Below are positions 16,684 through 24,313 of a stretch of 64,000 nucleotides of DNA, piece after piece. The notes under the pieces were generated by a model. That model saw nothing but the letters and a program-made list of their open reading frames with translations. It searched no databases and was not told the origin of the DNA. The position numbers and the translations under genes are program-made. Origin of the DNA: Paraperibacillus marinus. Lineage in GTDB: Bacteria; Bacillota; Bacilli; Bacillales; DSM-1321. Position 1 is the first letter of the stretch, and each line of letters opens with the position of its first letter. The stretch spans positions 3,410,001 through 3,474,000 of the forward strand of contig NZ_CP143542.1 of the NCBI RefSeq assembly GCF_046237605.1, given 5' to 3'.

Positions 16684-17064
16684 TTATTTGACTATTACTT
16701 TTCCAGCCATTCCTTCTTGTAAATGGTACCGACATAAAAGATCATATGTACCAGCTATTTTTGGTTTCACGGTTGTGGTTATATCTTTTCCCGGCTGGAC
16801 TTCGACGTCAATTCCGAGCTTTTCAACTGTGAAGGTGTGCTTTTTCTGTCCTTTGTTTTTCAATATCAAGGTAGTTGTTCTTTGAATCGGAATATTTATG
16901 ACTTTAGGAATAAAATAATCATCATTCAATTCAACCTGAATCGCTTTCACCGACTCAATAGGCTGTGCTACAACACCGGCATCAGCAAAAATTTTGAATG
17001 AGCCTTGAGCTGTCATAATAGTAAGCAATATGAGCAATCCAGTTAACCACTTTTTAAGATATAT
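16684..17064 (-). CDS. Exported cupredoxin-domain protein
   Basis: A small blue-copper-like protein. The C-terminal domain has the type-1 ligand set His in KKHTF and Cys-x2-His-x4-Met in CRYHLQEGM, plus the usual VEVQPGK and GTYDLLCRYH. A hydrophobic signal segment precedes it. The start is uncertain: an AUA codon at 17064 sits 9 nt after a perfect AGGAGG and gives a good signal peptide (YLKKWLTGLLILLT), while the first standard start (TTG 17037) lacks a ribosome site and shortens the signal. It is last in a three-gene group with DoxX and an exported helical protein. It probably acts outside the membrane in copper binding or electron transfer. Confidence 0.75.
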   Translation of the reverse strand: MYLKKWLTGLLILLTIMTAQGSFKIFADAGVVAQPIESVKAIQVELNDDYFIPKVINIPIQRTTTLILKNKGQKKHTFTVEKLGIDVEVQPGKDITTTVKPKIAGTYDLLCRYHLQEGMAGKVIVK

Positions 17065-17088
17065 TTGTAAATGCCTCCTTTCTTAGAA

Positions 17089-17481
17089 CTAAAATTGATT
17101 TATCGAAAAAGCACCGGGTCCAATTAATGCAATACCGATAGAAACTACAATTAAGAACAGATTGTATTCAAATCCTCCGGAGGTTACTGAGAAACCTTTT
17201 GATCCATGTACTTTTACAATAGACCCTATCATAACAACAAGAATTAAAATTGCAGCTAATGGTAAAAATAACCCTATGACAAATAAAATTCCTGATAATA
17301 ACTCCGCAACACCACTAAAAGCAGCAATAATTTTACCTGGTTTTATACCGATGGACTCAAACCACCCTCCTGTTCCCGCGATACCATGCCCTCCGAACCA
17401 ACCAAACAGTTTTTGAGAACCATAATAAATGAATACAAAACCCACCATTAATCGGATAAGAAGTAAACCTAAATCTTCCAC
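17089..17481 (-). CDS. DoxX family membrane protein
   Basis: A 130-residue four-helix membrane protein with DoxX landmarks (RLMVGFVFIYYGSQKLFGWF, GVAELLSGILFVIGL, GGFEYNLFLI). DoxX proteins are linked to thiol and oxidative stress complexes in some bacteria, but the function is not fixed. It starts at GTG 17481, 8 nt after GGAG. It lies 24 nt upstream of the cupredoxin frame on the same strand. Confidence 0.88.
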   Translation of the reverse strand: MEDLGLLLIRLMVGFVFIYYGSQKLFGWFGGHGIAGTGGWFESIGIKPGKIIAAFSGVAELLSGILFVIGLFLPLAAILILVVMIGSIVKVHGSKGFSVTSGGFEYNLFLIVVSIGIALIGPGAFSINQF

Positions 17482-17518
17482 TTAAACAACTCCATTCAAA
17501 ATACTTAAATTCACAGAT

Positions 17519-18163
17519 TTATTTTGTAAACTTATCCGGAAACTGCTTCACAATTCCCGCAGAAATAGTATCTGCCATTAAGATTATATGTGTGACTCCT
17601 TCATCAATTGAGATAATTCTTCCGTTCCAGTCTTTTCCTAAGCTAGCAGATAAGTCATTTGCCACTAATTTGAGATGCATATACAGCAAATTTTTTACAT
17701 CTTCAATTTTCAAATAGGGGTTGGCACTGCTAAGGAAAGCTGCTATTTGATCAGCATTTCTATACCATTCTTTATTTAGGTGATTCACCAAGACATCATT
17801 TCCGCTTTTAGCCGCCTCTACGATCCTTCCCGCAATAACAATATGCTCCTTAAGCAAACCGGTAAGTTGGTTCCCAGCTTTTTCCCCGTATACTGGCTTT
17901 ACAGCATTACCTATGTCCTCCTGATTTTTCAAAAGTCTAGCCAGTACCTGTTTTTGATCCTCCGCTCCTCCGGTTGTTGCACTTGTAATATAATTACTTG
18001 TCCACAAAACATGATCAGTCCAAAGTTTTCTAAAATTATTTTTAAACTTTACCTCGGGTTGGCTTATGCATTGTACCTGCGGTATAGCGTAGGCATCCGT
18101 TGTTCCGTACACTATATTTAGGGAAAATAACAATATTAATCCAATCAACAGTAACTTTTTCAT
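17519..18163 (-). CDS. Exported helical protein of unknown function
   Basis: 214 residues with a clear Sec signal peptide (MKKLLLIGLILLFSLNIVYG, cleavage probably after TDAYA) and an all-helical mature part: DHVLWTSNYITSAT, LLKNQEDIGNAVKPVYGE, LLKEHIVIAGRIVEAA. I recognise the pattern from secreted Bacilli proteins of unknown role but cannot name a family with certainty. AAGGAG stands 7 nt before ATG 18163. It heads the group with DoxX and cupredoxin, and co-expression is likely from the spacing (about 37 nt). Confidence 0.78.
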   Translation of the reverse strand: MKKLLLIGLILLFSLNIVYGTTDAYAIPQVQCISQPEVKFKNNFRKLWTDHVLWTSNYITSATTGGAEDQKQVLARLLKNQEDIGNAVKPVYGEKAGNQLTGLLKEHIVIAGRIVEAAKSGNDVLVNHLNKEWYRNADQIAAFLSSANPYLKIEDVKNLLYMHLKLVANDLSASLGKDWNGRIISIDEGVTHIILMADTISAGIVKQFPDKFTK

Positions 18164-18348
18164 TAACCTACTCCTTCCAATTAAAGTCCTTTTTATTATT
18201 GATACATGGGATTTTTTTATTCCTAAACCTGGGCTCTACTAACCGTAATGTTGGATTGATAGTTTTATGCCCCCATGGCCTTTTCCTTATGACCTCAACA
18301 GCAGCTCCTTTAACAACAATATTAAATACAATCAGGAGGCACTGAAGA

Positions 18349-18479
18349 TGAAAAAGTTTCCTAATAAATTATCAATGGCAAAATCGCCACAAAATCCTGT
18401 ATTCAAAGAACTTTACCTTGCTTTAACAATTTTAATTAATTCAGATTTTTCGCTTTTAGTCATATACGTAAGGGTATAG
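18349..18479 (+). CDS. Short open frame with strong ribosome site, probably a gene remnant
   Basis: CAGGAGG is placed 8 nt before an ATG that opens a 43-codon frame beginning MKKFPNKLSMAKSPQNP. Its 3' half runs antisense into the end of the next minus-strand gene (from 18413) and turns hydrophobic, which looks like a truncated gene reading into foreign sequence. Product unknown. Confidence 0.25.
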
Positions 18480-18727
18480 GTTGAATTTTCCTTCAGCTGT
18501 TTCCACATACTTTTGCTCGGCACCGTTATCGTAAGGATTTTAAGGTTACGGGCGTTAGGGTCGTAACCATGCAAGATACGATGAGTTTCGCCCGTTTCTT
18601 TTTTCACCACTATGAATTCACAGGTCGTGCTGGATTGAATAGCCTTCGAATACAGAGAATATAATCCACTGAATATAAGTAGGATCAACAACATAAATGA
18701 CATCCATTTTACTCGCTTCGTGTTCAT
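18413..18727 (-). CDS. Small membrane-anchored protein of unknown function
   Basis: 104 residues: a single N-terminal hydrophobic anchor (about 9-28) and a short extracytoplasmic domain (CEFIVVKKETGETHRIL, VPSKSMWKQLKENSTYTLTY) that looks like a small beta-rich fold. AAGGAGG stands 6 nt before ATG 18727. I do not recognise the family. A hairpin with a T tract (AGACGCCA...TGGCGTCTTTAAT, about 18880-18912) lies upstream and probably ends transcripts entering from the left or right. Confidence 0.55.
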   Translation of the reverse strand: MNTKRVKWMSFMLLILLIFSGLYSLYSKAIQSSTTCEFIVVKKETGETHRILHGYDPNARNLKILTITVPSKSMWKQLKENSTYTLTYMTKSEKSELIKIVKAR

Positions 18728-18980
18728 GGTGACCTCCTTATTTGGTTTTGAATACCGGAAGGTTTTTGAAAGCAGCCGCTTCATCCCGGTATTTTACTCT
18801 GTAGTACTTTTATGGTTAATAACACCCTGGGTTTAGAAACCATTTCAGGTGTCATAAATTCTTCACCAGTTATAATTAAAAGACGCCACTCAGGTGAATG
18901 GCGTCTTTAATGTCTTATCTAAATAAGGAAAACTTATGAACTACTATACTATATGAAAACAGCGAACCATCTATTCCCGT

Positions 18981-19819
18981 TTAAAATACAAATTCAAAAA
19001 AACTTTGTGTACGCATTAAGCCCGCCCGAGTATAATCTTGAAATTTGACTCTACACTTTATGAACGGATCCAGATGCAGCCAATTTTTGTCCTCGTCAAT
19101 TACAAATTGTTGGGCTATATTCCAGAATGCCTTCCGTTCATTAGGAGGTACAAACTCGCTCACCCCTACATATTTTTCATCCTTCAGCAGCGACCAGCCA
19201 AAGTTGTCCTTCCTTAAGCCGACAATCTGGACTGTATCGCATTTAAGCATTTATAATTCTTTACCTTCAGCCAATCGCGACTGCGGGTATCCATCTGATA
19301 AGAGCTGCCCTTACGTTTAGAAACAATCCCCTCTAACCCAGCATCTTTATCCGCTTGGAACAACGCTGCACCATCATCGAAAGACTTTGCTTTAGAGATT
19401 GTATGGAAAGTCTTGCACGGCCTCCTCAAGCATTTCCAGACGTTCCTCAATGGGCCGCTTTGTTATGTCTTTACCTTCTATGTAAAGAGTATCAAAGGCA
19501 GCATAATGAGCAGGTAGTTCAAAGGCTAAACCATTTATGGATTTACTCGCGTGGAATCTCTTCATGACTGATTTCCAGCAGGGGTTCCATCCTTCTTGAC
19601 CACCATTTTCACCATCAAGCACAACATCGTTTGAAAAAGCCATTTGCATTTCAGGAAACTGCCGGCAAGCTCGTTTTCATGTCTGGTATACAACTTAACT
19701 TCATCTTTGGATGAAAGAATACAACGGAACCTATCCAACTTCAGTTGGTTTATATATTCTCCCTCTGGGGGAGAGTCTAATTTATGAAGGAGCATTGGTT
19801 TTAAAGGTTTATTTATCAT
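18981..19819 (-). pseudogene. ATP-dependent DNA ligase remnant (multiple frameshifts)
   Basis: Four consecutive minus-strand fragments in different frames reconstruct one ATP-dependent ligase of the LigD-ligase type: KPMLLHKLDSPPEGEYI, YTRHENELAGSF, AFDTLYIEGKDI, LEGIVSKRKGSSY, RDWLKVKN, then QIVGLRKDNFGWSLL. At least three frameshifts are needed. The nucleotidylation motif reads KLDRFR where KxDG is expected, so the conserved Gly after the lysine motif is lost as well. No ku gene is near. It lies inside the spoVR-bounded island. Confidence 0.85.
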
Positions 19820-19981
19820 AATAAATCACCACTTTAATCATATCAAACCCTCACTAGAGCTTAGTGGGAATGGATGGATAATAATCTTCGGAGCATTACT
19901 CAGAAATTTTAATTTTACATATGAAATCAACCCTCTGTCCAATTAAAAAAAGATTTGAAATTTTAGGAGGGGGTCGCTTAA

Positions 19982-20125
19982 TTGTTAAAGTTCTGTCGCG
20001 TGTTTTTAATTGTTCTGATTTTGAGTATGGGTTATCAGACCGATGGGGGTACTCACTCGGGGCGAACAGATCAAAAACAGCTAGAGAAGAAAGGGATTTA
20101 CCATATTCAACAGTTAATAACTTAG
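19982..20125 (+). CDS. Possible 47-residue secreted or membrane peptide
   Basis: A TTG-started frame with GGAGGGGG about 8-10 nt upstream, encoding a hydrophobic N-terminus (CRVFLIVLILSMGYQ) and a hydrophilic tail. It is followed within 24 nt by a decayed MetS-like microprotein. No family recognised. The remaining sequence of 19820-20277 holds only this, the remnant at 20149-20222 and the cotJ terminator. Confidence 0.3.
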   Translation: MLKFCRVFLIVLILSMGYQTDGGTHSGRTDQKQLEKKGIYHIQQLIT

Positions 20126-20148
20126 GGAAATAAGGAGGTTACAATCTA

Positions 20149-20222
20149 ATGTAATCTAGTGCAATTGTGGTTGTAGGAATTGTATTGATCTGGGGGGCCT
20201 CATAGCAGTATTGCGAATGTAG
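20149..20222 (+). pseudogene. Decayed MetS-like transporter small subunit
   Basis: AAGGAGG lies 9 nt before an ATG whose second codon is TAA. Beyond it the frame reads SSAIVVVGIVLIWG. Restoring one G in the G run gives GLIAVLRM and a stop. The pattern SAI..(G)IV(L/I)IWGGLIA is the signature of the 25-35-residue small subunits of NSS-type methionine/alanine importers. Both a nonsense codon and a frameshift are present. No large NSS transporter gene is nearby. Confidence 0.5.
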
Positions 20223-20252
20223 TTAGTAAAACTAAACAACGTTGATATTGGG

Positions 20253-20289
20253 ATAGCCTGTAAAGCCATTATTCAGCTTAACAGGCTAT
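20253..20289 (-). terminator. Terminator at the end of the cotJ cluster
   Basis: ATAGCCTGT pairs with ACAGGCTAT. The cotJC reading frame runs into its first arm and ends at TAA 20278. Confidence 0.65.
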
Positions 20290-20982
20290 TCTTTTTTGAC
20301 TTTTCTCATCCAGTAAAATTAAGGTTGGATCTAACTTATCGTTGCCGACTCTCAAGTTTAAGTTACATGTATCCATTGTAAATTTTAATCTCCTGATGCA
20401 AGATTTATTAACCAAAAAGACCTTCTTTTGATCTCTATCTTCTTTTAACAGCTCTACCGCTTCCCGGAATCTCATAGAATGTACTATCTCACGTTCTCTT
20501 AAAAACCTTAATGAATCATTTATCTCTGGATCGTCAGATATATCGATCAACCATTGGTAGGTAGCACGGGCTTTTTCCTCGGCTGCTATATCCTCATACA
20601 AATCTGCAATTGGATCTCCTTTCGCCTGAATGTAGGCGGCAGTCCAAGGTACACCAGCTGCGTTATGGTAAAAGACTGCACTGTCATGATTAACATAATG
20701 TTCACCGATGCCCGCTTCCCTTAGTTGTTCAGGGGTGGCATCTTTGGTTAGTTTAACGATCATTGTTGCAATCATCTCTAAATGGGCAAATTCTTCGGTA
20801 CCAATATCAGTTAACAACCCAACTACCTTATCAGGAATGGAGTACCGCTGATTCAGGTACCGAAGTGCTGCTGCTAGTTCTCCATCAGCTCCCCCGTATT
20901 GTTCAATCAAATACTTAGCAAGTGTCGGATTGCATTTAGAAACTTTCACAGGATATTGCAGCTTCTTTTCATAGACCCACAT
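20278..20982 (-). CDS. cotJC: CotJC spore coat protein (manganese catalase fold) with extended C-terminus
   Basis: 234 residues. The first 189 match CotJC closely (MWVYEKKLQYPVK, ADGELAAALRYL, DIGTEEFAHLEM, DLYEDIAAEEKARATYQWL, REREIVHSMRF), including the Glu/His set of the dimanganese catalase fold. CotJC is an inner coat protein made in the mother cell. The usual end KKVF is followed here by 45 extra residues (LVNKSCIRR...) that read into the terminator. This looks like loss of the ancestral stop, for instance TAG to TTG. It lies 12 nt after cotJB. It is inside the island, so it may be a second or displaced copy. Confidence 0.9.
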   Translation of the reverse strand: MWVYEKKLQYPVKVSKCNPTLAKYLIEQYGGADGELAAALRYLNQRYSIPDKVVGLLTDIGTEEFAHLEMIATMIVKLTKDATPEQLREAGIGEHYVNHDSAVFYHNAAGVPWTAAYIQAKGDPIADLYEDIAAEEKARATYQWLIDISDDPEINDSLRFLREREIVHSMRFREAVELLKEDRDQKKVFLVNKSCIRRLKFTMDTCNLNLRVGNDKLDPTLILLDEKSQKRIAC

Positions 20983-20994
20983 ATTTACCCTCCT

Positions 20995-21261
20995 TTAAAC
21001 CTGCCATGGCCACGGGCCAGATCCCCAATCCCAGCGGGGACCAGGATTATTACTGACACCGAATTGCATTAAAGGACCATATTTCCCTTCAAAAACCTGT
21101 TTTACTTGCCTTGAATAAGCTGAATACTGGTTAAATTGCTGCAAAGCATTTTCATCATCAGGATGCGTGTCAAGGTACAATGTCAGCTCCACTAAAACGA
21201 AATCTACAGCCTGAATCTGTCTCATCAATTGATAATATTCATCATCAATTTGTTTTACCAA
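20995..21261 (-). CDS. cotJB: CotJB spore coat protein
   Basis: 88 residues. It matches CotJB across its length: YYQLMRQIQAVDFVLVEL, YLDTHPDDENALQQFNQY, and the Trp-rich end WDWGSGPWPWQV. TTG 21261 is preferred as start: AGAGGAAG lies 7 nt before it and the resulting N-terminus aligns with other CotJB proteins. Longer starts would run inside cotJA. It begins 1 nt after the cotJA stop. Confidence 0.88.
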   Translation of the reverse strand: MVKQIDDEYYQLMRQIQAVDFVLVELTLYLDTHPDDENALQQFNQYSAYSRQVKQVFEGKYGPLMQFGVSNNPGPRWDWGSGPWPWQV

Positions 21262-21262
21262 G

Positions 21263-21502
21263 TTAGGACTTCCTCTCTTTATAGGGGTTTTCATAATAAT
21301 CATATAACGCTTTCCAAAGCGTTCCTTTCATTAATGCTTCATATGGAGGAAATTGTTCAAGGTTAGGCGGCTGAAAATTGATGTATAAGTTAGGGGGAGT
21401 CCGATAATACTTTCTTTTTAATGGCGGACAGGGATCAAAAGTACTGTGAAAGGGTTTATATTGCTTAATTGGTGTAAACTGATTTAGATTAGAATTATAC
21501 AA
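21263..21502 (-). CDS. cotJA: CotJA spore coat protein
   Basis: 79 residues with the CotJA pattern (FDPCPPLKRKYYRTPPNLY, FQPPNLEQF, ALMKGTLWKALYDYY). It starts at TTG 21502, 10 nt after AAGGAGG; the longer frame upstream has no family similarity. First gene of cotJA-cotJB-cotJC. The cluster makes components of the inner spore coat with a manganese-catalase-like subunit. Confidence 0.85.
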   Translation of the reverse strand: MYNSNLNQFTPIKQYKPFHSTFDPCPPLKRKYYRTPPNLYINFQPPNLEQFPPYEALMKGTLWKALYDYYENPYKERKS

Positions 21503-21721
21503 ATCATATGCCCCTCCTTTCTCAAAATCTGTGCCAATATCAAAACATATGCATGATAATAAGGTTAAATGCTGGATAATTGTAGTTCTTGCTCCCTGGC
21601 CATAAACCTCACCTTCAATATGGTGTGGGGATCTATTTACCAAACCATCAAAGTCGACAAAAATATTCAGTATATTATTTTTTTTGAGTTGTTTGATCAG
21701 CCAATCCCCTTCATTTTAATA

Positions 21722-22112
21722 CACGTCATTGGAGAAGCAAAGCTCGTAAATGGCGGATATAAAATAAGTACGCCTAAACAAAAAGCAGGGACAACCGTTT
21801 CGGTATATGCAATTGATGCTTCAGGTAACAAGAGCGGAATCAAAACGATAAAGGTTGTTGTAAGACACCACTTCTGTTCCGACTGTCAATAAAATCACAT
21901 ACAAATCGGTAACGGTCACAGGAAAAGAAGAAGAAAAATACGCAGCCATTTATATCTTTAATGGAACCCAAAAAACTGGTCAAGGAACTGTTGATAGCAA
22001 AGGGGCTTATAAAGTGAAGATAAAAGCCCCGTAAAAACGTACAAGCCTACGGATTTACGCTCAGGATAAATCGGGGAATAAGAGCAGCAGCAGATCTGTC
22101 AAGGTTGTTTAG
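21722..22112 (+). pseudogene. Fragment of a bacterial-Ig repeat surface protein
   Basis: Two decayed Ig-like modules in different frames. The first reads VNGGYKISTPKQKAGTTVSV, IDASGNKSGIKTIKVV. The second reads VNKITYKSVTVTGKEEEKY, GQGTVDSKGAYKVKIKA, then a TAA, then LRIYAQDKSGNKSSS and VKVV followed by TAG. These match the C-terminal Big-type repeats of large cell-wall proteins. The 5' part of the gene is absent, so this is a 3' remnant with a frameshift and a nonsense codon. Confidence 0.75.
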
Positions 22113-22124
22113 GTTTATATGTAA

Positions 22125-22146
22125 AGGCGAAGCAATTGCTTCGCCT
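22125..22146 (+). terminator. Terminator of the Ig-protein remnant
   Basis: AGGCGAAGCAATTGCTTCGCCT is a 22-bp perfect palindrome made of 11-nt arms, followed by CTTTTAGTTTTT. Between here and 22273 I see no gene. Confidence 0.85.
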
Positions 22147-22273
22147 CTTTTAGTTTTTAAGAAAACACTTATTGAACACAAGTCAGGTAAAAATATTAAT
22201 GTATAGTCAGTTCCAAACTCTTCTTTTATTTTTCAGTAAGATGGTCCCATAAGAGTCATTTATTTCAATAAAA

Positions 22274-22429
22274 AGATAACAAAAAGAGCCCCTAAAAGGC
22301 TCCCAGCCCTGCTTTTATATATACTTCCTGTGCACACCCTTCCCATCATAGGTGAACACGATGTTTCTTCCTTCGAATACGGATTCCATGTGGACGGTGC
22401 GCCCCCAGAGCTGGTGCAGGTATGGCAGG
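22274..22429. repeat. Right copy of the 155-bp direct repeat (inside spoVR)
   Basis: Comprises the last codons of spoVR and its terminator. It repeats at 16382-16536 in the same orientation, and the two copies enclose the 5.7-kb island. Confidence 0.92.
22286..22302 (-). terminator. Terminator of spoVR
   Basis: GAGCC and GGCTC pair over 7 nt with TTTTT following on the minus strand. Duplicated with the repeat at 16.39 kb. Confidence 0.7.
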
Positions 22430-23727
22430 ACTTTTTCGAGATATTTGACATCCAGTTCAATGTTCTCGAACCAGTGTTTCAGGTACAATTCACCATTCTT
22501 CAAGTAATCGCCGTCGGTTACCGTAATGTAGGGGAAGCCTCCATTGACACGCATGCTCACCAGCTGGTCACGGACCTGTTCCCATTCTTTGCCGACCACT
22601 TTGTATTCCTTGCCCTGTTTCTGGAACAGATACATATCCTCTCTCATAACCAGGTCCTTTGTCAGATAATTGCGGAGGAAGGAGATGTCTGATTCTATTT
22701 CTCTGACTTCGAACATCTTCTCTCTGCCGGAACCAGGCTTGACGCCCCTTTCCTTCATTTCCTTTGTGGGATTGTCAAAGCGCTCTTCGATATCTTCAAA
22801 AATTTTCAGGCCAAGGTAATATGGATTGATGGATGTTCTTGACGGCTGTACGACCCCGGCATTCAGCTTAGCGAATTCGATGGATTCGCTGCTGGTAAGG
22901 TCGAGCTCGCGCAGAATTCTTTGATGCCAGTAGGATGCCCAGCCTTCGTTCATAATTTTTGTCTCAAGCTGCGGCCAGAAATATAGCATTTCTTCTCTCA
23001 TCATGGTCAAGATGTCTCGCTGCCAGTCGGCAAGATGCCTGCTGTATTCTTCTATGAAGAGAAGGATATCTTTTTCTGGCTGCGGTGGGAATTTCTTCGT
23101 TTTCTTTCTTTCAGCGTTGTCCTTCTGCCCTTTTAAGTCCAAGGACCACAGATCATCATAGGGCGAGACAGGCGGCTTATCCTCCTCATCTGCGTCATCA
23201 TTCATAGACCAGGAGAGTTTTGGCCGGATGAGGGAAGGATCGATATGTTCTTCCACAGCGAGGACCGCATCCAGGAAGGTTTCTACCTCATCTTTTCCAT
23301 ACTCGATTTCATATTGGCGGATCCGGTCAGCTGTCGCTGCCATGCTTTCAACCATATCACGCTTTGTATTTTGGAACCGGATATTATTTTTAAAGAAGTC
23401 ACAATGAGCAAGGACGTGGGCAACAATCAGCTTGTTCTGAATCAAGGAATTGGAATCCAGCAGGAATGCGTAGCAAGGATCAGAGTTGATAACAAGTTCA
23501 TATATCTTGCTGAGTCCGAGATCATAGTGAAGTTTCATTTTGTGAAATTGTTTGCCGAAGCTCCAATGAGAAAAACGGGTCGGCATTCCATATGCTCCAA
23601 ATGTATAAATGATTTCTGAGGGACAAATTTCATACCGCATTGGATAGAAGTCGAGTCCAAAGTGAGTGGCGATTTCCGTGATCTCACTGATTGCACGCTC
23701 CAGGGCTTTTTGGTCAGATTCTTTCAT
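22315..23727 (-). CDS. spoVR: Stage V sporulation protein R
   Basis: A full-length SpoVR of 470 residues. The family sequence is continuous (LDFYPMRYEICPSEIIYTFG, MRFSHWSFGK-like PTRFSHWSFGKQF, INEGWASYWHQRI-like IMNEGWASYWHQ, LNAGVVQPSRTSINPYYLG). It is needed for normal spore cortex in B. subtilis; the biochemical activity is unknown. Homologues (YcgB) associate genetically with YeaG/PrkA and YeaH/YhbH, both also in this window. AGGGGGAG lies upstream of ATG 23727, and a sigma-E-like promoter is at 23756-23784. Its last 100 bp are duplicated at 16.4 kb. Confidence 0.96.
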   Translation of the reverse strand: MKESDQKALERAISEITEIATHFGLDFYPMRYEICPSEIIYTFGAYGMPTRFSHWSFGKQFHKMKLHYDLGLSKIYELVINSDPCYAFLLDSNSLIQNKLIVAHVLAHCDFFKNNIRFQNTKRDMVESMAATADRIRQYEIEYGKDEVETFLDAVLAVEEHIDPSLIRPKLSWSMNDDADEEDKPPVSPYDDLWSLDLKGQKDNAERKKTKKFPPQPEKDILLFIEEYSRHLADWQRDILTMMREEMLYFWPQLETKIMNEGWASYWHQRILRELDLTSSESIEFAKLNAGVVQPSRTSINPYYLGLKIFEDIEERFDNPTKEMKERGVKPGSGREKMFEVREIESDISFLRNYLTKDLVMREDMYLFQKQGKEYKVVGKEWEQVRDQLVSMRVNGGFPYITVTDGDYLKNGELYLKHWFENIELDVKYLEKVLPYLHQLWGRTVHMESVFEGRNIVFTYDGKGVHRKYI

Positions 23728-23755
23728 CAGCTTCTCCCCCTTATCTTCTTACCAC

Positions 23756-23784
23756 AATGTATGTAAAAAGGAAGAGAAAATGAC
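23756..23784 (-). promoter_or_regulatory. Sigma-E-type promoter of spoVR
   Basis: On the minus strand GTCATTTT (-35 region, 23777-23784) and CATACATT (-10, 23756-23763) are separated by 13 nt. The sigma-E consensus is close to GTCATATT and CATACAAT. B. subtilis spoVR is known to be sigma-E dependent. Confidence 0.7.
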
Positions 23785-23962
23785 GGTGCCCTGCTAAAAA
23801 CCATCTTACTAAAGGATTTCCATACTAATATATCCAGCACTTCGTCCGTTACACCCGGTAATATCATGCATTCCCGTGCCGTATGGGAAGCCAAGTTTTT
23901 CTGCGGAAGAGAGAAGGGTAAATGTATACACTATTAGTAACTCCCCAAGAGGAGGAAAGAAA

Positions 23963-24214
23963 ATGGCTAAAGTTGATTATGACCGGGCTTTGTATTATAC
24001 CCATCGTTCCGAATGGGATAATCTTTTGATACTGATGGTCAGGACCAAGGATCAAATTCTTTCCAAAAAGATTGAAATGTTCCTTCATTCTTACCATTTT
24101 GAACAAGACTATGCGGTAATCGAGAAGCATCTGTACGGTCTGCTGCGATATATAGACCATGCCACTTCCATGCTGAATGACCGCTTTACTTTATACGGTG
24201 TACAAAATGGGTAG
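23963..24214 (+). CDS. yhdB: YhdB-like protein
   Basis: An 83-residue soluble helical protein (MAKVDYDRALYYTHRSEW, ILMVRTKDQILSKKIEMFL, LRYIDHATSMLNDRF). It resembles B. subtilis YhdB, whose function is unknown. AGAGGAGGAAAG stands before ATG 23963; the longer upstream frame overlaps no better site. It is divergent from spoVR. Confidence 0.65.
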   Translation: MAKVDYDRALYYTHRSEWDNLLILMVRTKDQILSKKIEMFLHSYHFEQDYAVIEKHLYGLLRYIDHATSMLNDRFTLYGVQNG

Positions 24215-24270
24215 CATTTACCCAGGTTCAGCAATCCCTTATCCCGCGCGGTAAGGACACCTGCCTTAAA

Positions 24271-24304
24271 AAAACTCAGCTGGGATGAATGCCAGCTGAG
24301 TTTT
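24271..24304. terminator. Bidirectional terminator
   Basis: AAAACTCAGCTGG pairs with CCAGCTGAGTTTT over 8 nt, between the convergent yhdB-like and pgcA genes. Confidence 0.9.
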
Positions 24305-24313
24305 CTATACATA

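Noticed and set aside
18174..18330. Minus-strand frame reading KGAAVEVIRKRPWG, faintly FeoA-like
   Set aside because: No standard start codon or ribosome site, and the similarity stops after about 15 residues.
19921..20133. 70-codon plus-strand frame starting at 19921
   Set aside because: No ribosome site; the overlapping TTG-started frame at 19982 fits the local signals better.
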